Below are positions 1 through 7,097 of a stretch of DNA of 12,362 bases, in pieces. The first letter of the stretch is position 1. Every line of letters starts with the position of its first letter. Position numbers and translations under genes: made by a program. The stretch is from Pyrinomonadaceae bacterium (GTDB lineage Bacteria > Acidobacteriota > Blastocatellia > Pyrinomonadales > Pyrinomonadaceae): the NCBI GenBank assembly GCA_013813825.1, contig JACCRA010000759.1, positions 1-12,362 of the forward strand, in the 5' to 3' direction. The notes beneath the pieces were generated by a model, which was not told the DNA's origin, did no database searches, and worked only from the letters and a program-made list of their open reading frames with translations.

Positions 1-1650
1 GGCGGCGCGAACTGGCGCAAAGTGCAGGGCATTCCTTCGCAGTCAAGGCGCACGCGCGCGATCTTGCAGCACCCGTCCGTCGCGGGCGTCGTCTATGCCG
101 GCACAACTGAAGGCTTCTGGCGTTCGACTAACGGCGGCGATTCTTGGATGCTGACCACTTCGCGCCAACTCGAAATCAACGCCATCGCCGTCCACCCGAG
201 AGCACCGCAAGTGGTTTATATCGGGACCAATAACTACGGCGTGATGATCTCTCGCGACGCCGGCAAAACTTTCGTGCCGAGCAACGAGGGTTACAGCGGA
301 CGGCGCGCCTATTTCATACTGCCCGACCGCGAGCAACCCGGCCGCTTTTACGCCGCGACGATTAACACCGCGACAGGCGGCGGTTTCTTCTTCGTCAGCA
401 ATGACGGTGGGCTAACGTGGCAACCCTCGATGCGGAACATGCCGAACCGTCTCATCGCCTATTCCATCTTGCAGGACAACCGCGACAGCAAAGTTATCTA
501 TTTGGGGACCAATTTGGGGATGTATCGTTCCACTGATCGCGGCGCATCGTGGGCGCCGATTGGCGCTCTCGGCAGCGATTCGCCGGTGGTTGAGAAACCG
601 ACTAAACGGCGCGGTCGTGGGGCCGGCAGTGGCAACAATGGCAACAATACGGCCACGGCGGCTCGCCGCGGTTCAGCCGTCGCTGCCACAACCCCAGTGC
701 CCGCTGCGCCGCCGGTCCCAGCTAAGCGCGCGGATGAGACCGTCAAACGCGCCCAAGAGGCGCTGGCACTCGCGGGATATTCGCCCGGCAGCGCGCCTGA
801 CGGTGTAGCTGGGCCGCGCACTGTCGCGTCAGTTCGGAAATTTCAAGCCGCGAAAAACTTACCGCAGACCGGCAAACTCGATCATTTAACTCTCGCCGCG
901 CTCGGTCTGGCTGGCGGAATGCAGACCGAAAGGACAGCGGACGGATTGGAGAATGCTCCGCTGGCCCTAACTGAAACCGTCAACGCGCTCGTTTACGCCT
1001 CCGATCCGTCGAGCGTCGAGACGGTCATGTTGGCGGCCACGAACGCCGGACTCTATCGCACGAGCGATCCGCTCAAGGGCTGGCAGAAACTGGCCTTCAG
1101 TTCCGGTCTTGATGCGCGCACGCTCTGCGTCTCGACCAGTGCGCAGAATCCGCAAGCGATCTGGGTCGGTACTTCAACTTCCGGCGTCCTTGTTTCACGC
1201 GACGGTGGGAAGTCTTGGCAGGAAGTGGAGGGCGTGCCAAAAACCGCTCCGATCAATGTTATCGAGCAGGACCCGGAGCGCCCGGAATACCTTTATGTCG
1301 GCACCACGCAGACGCTTTTCATCTCGCGCGATGGCGGCGAGAAGTGGCTCCGGCGGGGTGGTAATCTGCCCTACGGCAGCTACACCAGCATCATCATCAA
1401 CCCTAGTAATCGAGACGAGATTTTCGCCGGTAGCGCCTACGAGCGACTAGAGAACAATGGCATCTTTCACTCCAACGACGCCGGCATGACTTGGAAGCGC
1501 GTCGATCCTGATTTGCCAAGCCGTCGCGTGTGGACGCTGGCACTCGACCCCAACGATGCGGGTAAACTGTTGGTCGGTTCGCACTCAGCCGGTGTCTATA
1601 TTGCCCGCCGTGATGTCAGCGCGAATGCCGCCGCCAACGCGGAAAAGTAA
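1..1650 (+). CDS. Asp-box beta-propeller protein with embedded peptidoglycan-binding domain (5' partial)
   Basis: The frame is open from base 1 and its first codons already spell an Asp-box fragment (GGANW), so the true start lies upstream; the GTG at 22 is internal. The 549 visible residues hold recurring Asp-box motifs of the S-x-D-x-G-x-x-W type near residues 42, 84, 133, 177, 399, 442 and 491, typical of sialidase/sortilin/Ycf48-like propellers. Between the fourth and fifth boxes lies a Gly/Asn/Ala/Pro-rich linker (about 190-243), then a PG_binding_1-like three-helix domain (about 245-302). The latter has the family pattern of a paired-helix segment, a D-G-V-A-G-P-R-T turn and an F-Q-x-x-x-x-L-P-x-T-G core. 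Such proteins are usually exported and bind the cell wall or ligands, but the signal peptide, if any, is outside the window. No catalytic residues can be assigned. It ends in TAA just before a foldback repeat. The domain calls are firm; the biological role is unknown. Confidence 0.85.
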   Translation, partial: GGANWRKVQGIPSQSRRTRAILQHPSVAGVVYAGTTEGFWRSTNGGDSWMLTTSRQLEINAIAVHPRAPQVVYIGTNNYGVMISRDAGKTFVPSNEGYSGRRAYFILPDREQPGRFYAATINTATGGGFFFVSNDGGLTWQPSMRNMPNRLIAYSILQDNRDSKVIYLGTNLGMYRSTDRGASWAPIGALGSDSPVVEKPTKRRGRGAGSGNNGNNTATAARRGSAVAATTPVPAAPPVPAKRADETVKRAQEALALAGYSPGSAPDGVAGPRTVASVRKFQAAKNLPQTGKLDHLTLAALGLAGGMQTERTADGLENAPLALTETVNALVYASDPSSVETVMLAATNAGLYRTSDPLKGWQKLAFSSGLDARTLCVSTSAQNPQAIWVGTSTSGVLVSRDGGKSWQEVEGVPKTAPINVIEQDPERPEYLYVGTTQTLFISRDGGEKWLRRGGNLPYGSYTSIIINPSNRDEIFAGSAYERLENNGIFHSNDAGMTWKRVDPDLPSRRVWTLALDPNDAGKLLVGSHSAGVYIARRDVSANAAANAEK

Positions 1651-1653
1651 GAA

Positions 1654-1742
1654 AGCAGTAAACGAGTGAAGAGTAGTGGGTGACGAGCGAAGGCAGTTGA
1701 GAGGCCCTGCTCGTCCCCGTTACTCTTCACTCGTCATTGCTG
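1654..1742. repeat. Foldback of degenerate heptamers (copy 1)
   Basis: Perfect 14-base inverted arms lie at 1662-1675 and 1721-1734. Pairing continues imperfectly inward (a GACGAGC block against GCTCGTC) and outward. The right arm reads as 7-base units ACTCTTC, ACTCGTC, ATTGCTG. No T-run follows, so it is not a classic intrinsic terminator, though it could end transcription of the upstream gene. It lies 8 bases before the -35 box proposed for rpsA. It belongs with the similar foldbacks near 5151, 8884, 9248 and 10373. Confidence 0.8.
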
Positions 1743-1750
1743 TTGAAGCC

Positions 1751-1780
1751 TTGACACGTTTGCGTTTAGGCGTGTACATT
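1751..1780 (+). promoter_or_regulatory. Likely sigma-70 type promoter for rpsA
   Basis: A perfect TTGACA (1751-1756) is followed after 18 bases by TACATT (1775-1780), a four-of-six match to TATAAT. Transcription would start near 1787, giving rpsA an untranslated leader of about 290 bases. Inferred from sequence match only. Confidence 0.55.
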
Positions 1781-1786
1781 GCCGCC

Positions 1787-2075
1787 CTACCCGGTCAAGC
1801 GACGGGTGTTAGTCGGGTCACGCGGGTGATCCTCGGGCACGATGGAAATTAGAAACTTTGAGTCCCCTTCTCGACTTCTTGACGGCTCGCATCCCCGCCT
1901 TTTATTAGCATCCGACAATCACCATTCAAGACTTCGCCAGCAGGTAATGGTCGTGACCATTAGTTAAGAGCCACGGCTTTTGATCCTTAGCTGGCGTTCA
2001 GTCGCGCTTGTACAGGGCGGCGTGCGTGAACCTAAAACGCGCCACGAATCCCGGAGGAGTCTCACAGGAGTTTGC
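1787..2075 (+). promoter_or_regulatory. Long structured rpsA leader
   Basis: This stretch has no recognisable gene. Its 5' end folds into two small hairpins: ACCCG (1789-1793) with CGGGT (1803-1807), and a 7-bp stem at 1815-1821/1826-1832 with a GCGG loop and one G-U pair. CGGGT also occurs at 1814-1818 and 1823-1827, so the single ACCCG could pair with any of three partners, giving mutually exclusive folds. A 41-codon open frame (1842-1967) without a clear ribosome site lies further down. S1 is autoregulated at its leader in E. coli; a similar role here is an inference. Confidence 0.4.
2066..2070 (+). promoter_or_regulatory. Ribosome binding site fixing the rpsA start
   Basis: AGGAG sits 5 bases before the ATG at 2076. 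The frame stays open upstream to a TTG at 1980, but that codon has no comparable site, so 2076 is chosen as the start. Confidence 0.85.
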
Positions 2076-3980
2076 ATGTCCACTGAAGAGAATAAGCCGC
2101 TCGGCGGCGAAACCACCAACGATAATCCGCCAACTGGCGGCGCATCCGACGCGCCCGCCACGATTGGCGATCCGCGCGGCACCTCAAATGTCACCAGCGC
2201 CGCGACCTCTACTGCCTCCGCACCGGCCGCTGCTCCGACACCGGCGGCGATGACCGACATGGACGACGACGAAGATAATCGTTCGTCTTCGGATGTGGAC
2301 TTCGGCGCGATGCTCGATCAGTACGAGCAGGAGCAGGCGGCTTTTCAGGAAGGCGCGGTCGTGCGCGGCATCGTCGTCAACATCAACGAGCGCGGCGTCG
2401 TCATCGATTTCGGTTACAAGTCGGAAGGCATTGTCAACCCCGAAGAGTTTATGGAAGACGGCGAGTTGGCTGTCAAGCGTGGCGACGAAGTAGAAGTGCT
2501 CATCAAGAACATGGAGACGCAAGAAGGCGTCCCGCTGTTGTCGCGTGCCGACGCCGTGCGGATGCGCGCGTGGGATCAGTTAGAACAAGCCTACCGCGAC
2601 GGCACTCCCGTCAAGGGACGTATTGTCGAGCGCGTCAAAGGCGGGTTGCGCGTTGACGTGGACGGCGTCGCCGCGTTTTTGCCTGGCTCACAAGTTGATA
2701 GCCGCCCGGTGCGGAACCTCGACAGTTTCCGCAATCAGGAGATTGAAGCCAAAGTCATTAAGCTCAACCGGAAGCGCGCGAACGTCGTGCTCTCGCGCAA
2801 GGCGGTGCTCGACGAAAGCAACGAGGGGCGCAAGGGCGACACGCTGAAAAATCTTGAGGAGAGCATCATTGTCGAAGGCCAGATCAAGAACCTGACTGAT
2901 TACGGTGCATTCGTCGATCTGGGCGGCATCGACGGATTGCTGCACGTCACGGACATGTCATGGGGCCGATTGCTCAACCCGGCGGAGCTGTTCAAGGTCG
3001 GCGACAACGTGCAGGTCAAGGTGTTGAAGTTCGACCGCGAGCGGGAGCGGGTCTCGCTCGGATTCAAGCAATTGCTGCCCGATCCGTGGGAGAGTGTCGA
3101 AGAGCGTTTCGTGCTCCGCAGCCGCGTTAAGGGGCAGGTCGCCAGCGTCACGGACTATGGCGCGTTCATCGAGTTGGAGCCGGGCGTCGAAGGCTTGGTT
3201 CACGTCTCGGAGATGAGTTGGTCGAAGCGGATGAAGCATCCTAGCAAGCTCGTCAATATCGGAGAGACAGTCGAGGCCGAAGTGCTCGGCGTTGATCCCA
3301 AGGCGCGGCGCATCAGCCTCGGCATGAAACAGATCCAGGCGAATCCGTGGGAGTCTCTGCGCGAGCGTTACCAAGTGGGTTCGCGCGTTGCCGGGCGTGT
3401 CCGTAATCTGACGGACTTCGGCGCGTTCATCGAAGTCGAAGACGGAGTTGACGGCCTCGTTCACGTCTCCGACATCTCTTGGAACAAGCGAATCAAGCAC
3501 CCCGGCGAGGTGTTAAAGAAGGGACAAGAGATCGAGGCGGTCATTACCAACATCGACACGGAAAACCGCCGCCTCTCGCTTTCAATCAAAGACACGGAGC
3601 CGAGCGCGTGGGAGCGGTTTATCTCCGAACACAAGCCGGGCGACGTGGTGCATGGCAAGATCACACGCTTCGCGAATTTCGGCGCATTCGTCGAGCTGGC
3701 TGAAGGGTTAGAAGGCTTGTGTCACGTCTCGGAGTTGTCCGAGGAGCGCGTGGAGAAGCCGGAGGACGTGGCGCAGATCGGTCAGGAGATGGATTTCCGT
3801 ATCCTGCGAATTGAGCCGGAAAACAAGAAGATCGGGCTGTCAGCGCGTGCGGCGCATAGCGACGAGACTGTTGTTGATACGAAAACTTATTCGAGCGAAG
3901 CCAAAGGCGGCATGGCTTCGCTGGCCGAACTGGCCGATTTCGGTTTGGGCCGGAAGCAGGCTGAAGGCGAAGACGAATAA
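2076..3980 (+). CDS. rpsA: 30S ribosomal protein S1, six S1 domains
   Basis: The 634-residue product has a low-complexity Ala/Pro/Thr and acidic N-terminal tail (about 1-75). Six S1/OB-fold RNA-binding domains then begin near residues 91, 176, 261, 348, 434 and 521. Domains 3-6 carry the typical D-Y/F-G-A-F-V/I and G-L-x-H-V-S signatures; domains 1 and 2 are more divergent, as expected for the ribosome-docking domains of S1. A 40-residue acidic tail ends the protein. S1 is the ribosomal protein that captures and unfolds mRNA on the 30S subunit. At 634 residues it is longer than the 557-residue E. coli protein, mostly because of the N-terminal tail. It has its own promoter, long leader and terminator, so it appears monocistronic. 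The usual cmk neighbour is absent immediately upstream. Confidence 0.96.
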   Translation: MSTEENKPLGGETTNDNPPTGGASDAPATIGDPRGTSNVTSAATSTASAPAAAPTPAAMTDMDDDEDNRSSSDVDFGAMLDQYEQEQAAFQEGAVVRGIVVNINERGVVIDFGYKSEGIVNPEEFMEDGELAVKRGDEVEVLIKNMETQEGVPLLSRADAVRMRAWDQLEQAYRDGTPVKGRIVERVKGGLRVDVDGVAAFLPGSQVDSRPVRNLDSFRNQEIEAKVIKLNRKRANVVLSRKAVLDESNEGRKGDTLKNLEESIIVEGQIKNLTDYGAFVDLGGIDGLLHVTDMSWGRLLNPAELFKVGDNVQVKVLKFDRERERVSLGFKQLLPDPWESVEERFVLRSRVKGQVASVTDYGAFIELEPGVEGLVHVSEMSWSKRMKHPSKLVNIGETVEAEVLGVDPKARRISLGMKQIQANPWESLRERYQVGSRVAGRVRNLTDFGAFIEVEDGVDGLVHVSDISWNKRIKHPGEVLKKGQEIEAVITNIDTENRRLSLSIKDTEPSAWERFISEHKPGDVVHGKITRFANFGAFVELAEGLEGLCHVSELSEERVEKPEDVAQIGQEMDFRILRIEPENKKIGLSARAAHSDETVVDTKTYSSEAKGGMASLAELADFGLGRKQAEGEDE

Positions 3981-4009
3981 GTTCAGAGGCGAAATTACTG
4001 GCAAAAGAC

Positions 4010-4048
4010 AAAAGCGGGGCGTCAGCAAAGCGCCTCGCTTTTCTTTTT
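4010..4048 (+). terminator. Rho-independent terminator of rpsA
   Basis: A 12-bp stem (4010-4021 with 4031-4042, one G-U pair, rich in GC) closes a 9-base loop. The 3' side of the stem runs into TTTT, followed by C and TTTTT (4044-4048). It lies 30 bases after the rpsA stop codon and separates rpsA from the HU gene. Confidence 0.9.
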
Positions 4049-4102
4049 GCCTTGCTGATTCTGTTTCCACGGTTGAGACGTAAACTATTTATCTTGTGCA
4101 GT

Positions 4103-4138
4103 TTCCGTCTTGCGACGGGACAGCAAGTTTGCTACTGT
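4103..4138 (+). promoter_or_regulatory. Possible HU promoter with overlapping dyads
   Basis: TTGCGA (4110-4115) and TACTGT (4133-4138) are 17 bases apart, with a TG one base before the -10 (extended -10 type). Two dyads overlap it. One is a 7-bp stem, 4103-4109/4114-4120, around the -35; the other is AGCAA/TTGCT (4122-4126/4129-4133) in the spacer. Either could be an operator or leader structure. The hexamers are only partial matches, so this is tentative. Confidence 0.35.
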
Positions 4139-4236
4139 ACGAAAGGTTCTTCGAGTAGCCGGCGTTGACTCTGGTTCCTGTAATTGTTCCGTTCCGGTCT
4201 TTGTCGGTACAGCCTTAGACGAGAGGTTTCATCGTT

Positions 4237-4623
4237 ATGACGAAAGCAGAGTTGGTTGATGATGTCGCGCGGGCGGCGGAGTTGACTAAAAAAGACGCGG
4301 AACGGCTGGTCGAAATTGTCTTCGAGAGCATTATCGACACCCTCAATCAAGGCGAGAAGATCGAGTTGCGCGGATTCGGCAGTTTCCGCGTGCGCGAGCG
4401 CGGCGCGCGGCGTGGCCGTAATCCAAAGACCGGCGATCCAGTTGATATTCCCGCCAAGCGCGTGCCCTATTTTAAGCCGGGCAAGGAATTGAAAGAGTTA
4501 ATCAACGAGGACGGCGCGACCACACCGGCCGCCGTCTCGGCCCCGCCTGCTGCCGCCGACGTTCAGCCTAGCCCCGAAGAGGGAAGTCAGGGCAGCCATA
4601 ATAATTCGCCTTTCATGTCTTAA
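4237..4623 (+). CDS. HU/IHF-family histone-like DNA-binding protein
   Basis: Residues 1-90 form a complete HU/IHF fold: N-terminal helices, the G-F-G-S-F segment (46-50) and the DNA-gripping arm with the family signature G-R-N-P-K-T-G (60-66). P63 is the expected intercalating proline. The I-P-A-K-R-V-P-Y-F-K-P-G-K motif follows at 71-83. Residues 91-128 are an extra Ala/Pro/Ser-rich tail absent from classical 90-residue HU. The protein binds and bends DNA in the nucleoid as a dimer. A GAGAGG site lies 10 bases before the ATG. The HIT gene starts 25 bases after its stop, so the two are probably co-transcribed. HU and IHF subunits cannot be told apart confidently from this sequence alone, so no symbol is given. 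Confidence 0.95.
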   Translation: MTKAELVDDVARAAELTKKDAERLVEIVFESIIDTLNQGEKIELRGFGSFRVRERGARRGRNPKTGDPVDIPAKRVPYFKPGKELKELINEDGATTPAAVSAPPAAADVQPSPEEGSQGSHNNSPFMS

Positions 4624-4648
4624 CTTCGCGCAACAAGGTGGCTGTGAG

Positions 4649-5146
4649 ATGGATAGGCTGTGGACTCCGTGGCGCTACCATTATCTCGCCGGCGAAAGCG
4701 GCGAGAAGTGTGAAGCCTCAGACCCCGATTGTATTTTCTGCACGCTCCAACAAGATCAATCCAAAGACAAGCAACATTTTATTCTACACCGGGCGAAATT
4801 TAATTACGTCGTCCTTAACATCTACCCTTACACGAGCGGGCATCTGCTCATCGTCCCCTACCAGCACACCGCCGAACTCGATGCCGCCACGCGCGACACG
4901 ACCGACGAACTGATGGAACTGGCAAAGAAGAGCCAGACTGCTTTGCGTGCGACTTACAATGCACAAGGCTTCAACCTCGGCATGAATCTCGGCCGCGCCG
5001 CCGGAGCCGGGGTGGCCGGCCACATCCATTTACACGTCATGCCGCGCTGGGCCGGCGACGCCAACTTCATGACAACCGTCGGCGAAACCCGCGTCCTTCC
5101 CGAAGATTTATCCACCACTTACTCACGACTGCTCGGAAAGTTTTAA
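4649..5146 (+). CDS. HIT-family hydrolase/transferase, Ap4A phosphorylase-like
   Basis: This 165-residue protein carries the histidine triad H125-I-H127-L-H129; the middle histidine is the nucleophile in this superfamily. It opens with R-L-W-T-P-W-R, has V-L-N-I-Y-P-Y-T-S-G-H-L (55-66), and ends with P-R-W-x-G-D-A-N-F after the triad. These are the hallmarks of the bacterial Ap4A phosphorylase group (the Rv2613c type of Mycobacterium), which splits diadenosine tetraphosphate with phosphate to ATP and ADP. A C-I-F-C pair (28-31) may help bind zinc, as in several HIT proteins. AAGGTG lies 8 bases before the ATG. Substrate assignment rests on family resemblance; a general nucleotidyl hydrolase is the alternative. 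It is convergent with the PgpH-type gene across a short foldback. Confidence 0.9.
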   Translation: MDRLWTPWRYHYLAGESGEKCEASDPDCIFCTLQQDQSKDKQHFILHRAKFNYVVLNIYPYTSGHLLIVPYQHTAELDAATRDTTDELMELAKKSQTALRATYNAQGFNLGMNLGRAAGAGVAGHIHLHVMPRWAGDANFMTTVGETRVLPEDLSTTYSRLLGKF

Positions 5147-5150
5147 ATGC

Positions 5151-5211
5151 AGTGACAAGAGACGAGATAAGAGCATGTTTGGCTTGTCACTCGTCGTCTA
5201 TCGCTCATCAC
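5151..5211. repeat. Foldback of degenerate heptamers (copy 2)
   Basis: Perfect 8-base arms lie at 5152-5159 and 5183-5190. An alternative outer pairing is AGTGA (5151-5155) with TCACT (5207-5211). From 5189 the right side reads in 7-base steps ACTCGTC, GTCTATC, GCTCATC; ACTCGTC is identical to a unit in copy 1. It fills the gap between two convergent genes, so it could act as a two-way terminator. The last bases touch the stop codon of the minus-strand gene. Confidence 0.7.
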
Positions 5212-7097
5212 TACCTTTTGACCGCCTCATCTTCGACCTCGCCGCCTTTACTGATCGGGACTTCGGCGGGGCGACTGTAAGTGAGGCCGCGCTCTTCGGT
5301 ATCGAGATCGGCGGGCGGCAGCAGGGGCGGGAGCGCGCCGGTCGGCGGTGCGGGCGGGTTGAAGCCGGGATAGTCGATGCGCGCGTGGTAGATAGCCGTC
5401 AGCGACGTAATGATCGACTCGCGAATCGCGGTCAGTTCGCGCAAAGAGAGATCGCATTCATCGAGTTGTCCGTCGCTCACAATGGCGTCGAAAATTTTGC
5501 CAACGATGCTGCGGATATTCTCAGGGTCGGGACGCGCCAGCGAGCGTGCGGCGGCCTCGCATGAATCCGCCAGCATCATGATGGCTGATTCCTTGAACTG
5601 CGGTTTGGGGCCGGGATAGCGAAACTCCTTTTCGTCAACTGCCTCGCCGTGAATCGCCTGTGCCTGCGCCTTGCGGAGAAAAAAATGGAGCGTGCGCGTG
5701 CCGTGATGCTGCGGAATGAAGTCGGCGATCTTTTGCGGCAGGCCGATCTCGTTCGCGAGTTTGAGGCCATAAGTGACGTGGCTGGTGATGATGCGCGCGC
5801 TGTTCGACGGGCGGATGCGGTCGTGGGGATTGGTTCCCGTCTGATTCTCGATGAACATGTCGGGCGCGGCCAGCTTGCCGATGTCATGATAGAGCGCGCC
5901 GATGCGGGCGAGTAGTGGGTTGGCGTTGATCGCGCGGCACGCTTCTTCAGCTAATTGACCGACGGCGTGTGAATGCTGATTCGTGCCCGGCGCGCGCAAG
6001 GCCAGTTGGCCGAGTACCGGCAAATCGGCGTTTGAAAGTTCCAGCAATTTCACGTCTGTCAGAATGCCGAAAACGGATTCGTTGACCGGCAGGCCGCCGG
6101 CCGTGAAGATCGTCGTCAGAATGCCGCCGATAATGCCGCAGCCGAGCGAGAGCATGATCGTCCCGAACGTGAGCGGTTGCTGCGCGGTAAGGATGACAGC
6201 GATGGCGGTCACCGAGTTGACCACGCCGACAAATAGGCCGGCCAATGTTACCGATTGTCGCTCGCGATAGCGGCTGATTCCGTAGATTGCGGCTGATGAC
6301 GACACCATCGCGTAGCAGGCCATCAGGATGTTGTTAGGCAGCAGCAGTCCGGCGAAGAGCGCGCCGATGATCCCCGCCGTCAACGCCAGATGCACGTCCA
6401 TCAACAAGGCGACGAGCAGCGTCGCCGATGCGAAAGGGATGGCGAAGCCCCAGATCATCTCGTCGTTCCACGGCGCGCGTCCGCCCTGCGCGGCGATGCT
6501 GTCGGCGATGACCGCGCCGACCCTCATCAGCACCGTCTGGACGAGAATGGCCGAAGCGACGAGCGTAAACGCGCGCCCTTTCGAGAGTGAGAGCGCGGAG
6601 ACTTGGCTCCGGTGCTCGATAAACTTCCAAGCGCCCCAATAGAGCGCGACGACGATCACAAAGAGGCCGATGAAGTGCTGTGGACGACGTTTGCTCTGAC
6701 TGTAAGCGCGGATGGCCTCGAACTGCACGAGCATCTGCTTCGTCACCGGATCGCCCTCGCGTGCAACGATCTGATTGCGCTTCAGATTGGCAAAGATGGG
6801 CGGGGCATTCGGGTAGAGCGCACGCGCGGCCTGTGTGGCTTGCACGTCTTCGACCGGCAGATCAGACGGGGAGACGATGTCGGTGCGCGCCACGTCGCCT
6901 TCAGCGTAAACTCCGGCCGGGAGCGGCGAATGCAGGCGCGCCAGCAGCAATGTCGTGACCAATGACAACAGCGCGAAGGCAAGCAAAAACTGCGTGGTCG
7001 GGCGAAGCCATTTGAACGGGCGCGCGACGGCCCGCAACGCCGCGCGGCGGGCGGCGGCGAGGGGAGTCGCGAGGTTGGGGCGGCGGCGACTGTTCAT
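5211..7097 (-). CDS. PgpH-type 7TM-HD membrane phosphohydrolase (probable c-di-AMP phosphodiesterase)
   Basis: The 628-residue protein starts with a basic cytoplasmic stretch and one membrane helix (about 37-55). A short extracytoplasmic segment of about 85 residues follows, then a bundle of membrane helices from about 142 to 340, then a cytoplasmic HD domain. HD metal ligands are in place: H375, H404-D405 (in H-D-I-G-K), H440, H464-H465 and D511, with spacings close to Listeria PgpH. PgpH/YqfF proteins hydrolyse c-di-AMP to pApA. The extracytoplasmic part keeps the E-G-D-V-A-x-x-D-I start and R-E-G-D-P-V-T end of the 7TMR-HDED domain but lacks most of its middle, so the protein is shorter than the roughly 700-residue norm. 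The C-terminal 50 residues are Pro-rich and acidic. The ATG overlaps the hflX stop as ATGA, implying translational coupling. The ybeY gene often found beside this family is absent. Confidence 0.9.
   Translation of the reverse strand: MNSRRRPNLATPLAAARRAALRAVARPFKWLRPTTQFLLAFALLSLVTTLLLARLHSPLPAGVYAEGDVARTDIVSPSDLPVEDVQATQAARALYPNAPPIFANLKRNQIVAREGDPVTKQMLVQFEAIRAYSQSKRRPQHFIGLFVIVVALYWGAWKFIEHRSQVSALSLSKGRAFTLVASAILVQTVLMRVGAVIADSIAAQGGRAPWNDEMIWGFAIPFASATLLVALLMDVHLALTAGIIGALFAGLLLPNNILMACYAMVSSSAAIYGISRYRERQSVTLAGLFVGVVNSVTAIAVILTAQQPLTFGTIMLSLGCGIIGGILTTIFTAGGLPVNESVFGILTDVKLLELSNADLPVLGQLALRAPGTNQHSHAVGQLAEEACRAINANPLLARIGALYHDIGKLAAPDMFIENQTGTNPHDRIRPSNSARIITSHVTYGLKLANEIGLPQKIADFIPQHHGTRTLHFFLRKAQAQAIHGEAVDEKEFRYPGPKPQFKESAIMMLADSCEAAARSLARPDPENIRSIVGKIFDAIVSDGQLDECDLSLRELTAIRESIITSLTAIYHARIDYPGFNPPAPPTGALPPLLPPADLDTEERGLTYSRPAEVPISKGGEVEDEAVKR

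Noticed and set aside
1980-2075. Extended N-terminus of S1 from TTG 1980
   Set aside because: No ribosome site is present, and the sequence has no S1 similarity; AGGAG five bases before ATG 2076 decides the start.
2958-3500. 180-codon minus-strand frame inside rpsA
   Set aside because: It mirrors the repeated S1 domains on the opposite strand and shows no family features.
5175-5564. Plus-strand frame starting in the gap after the HIT gene
   Set aside because: It runs antisense into the well-supported HD phosphohydrolase gene and starts inside a repeat.
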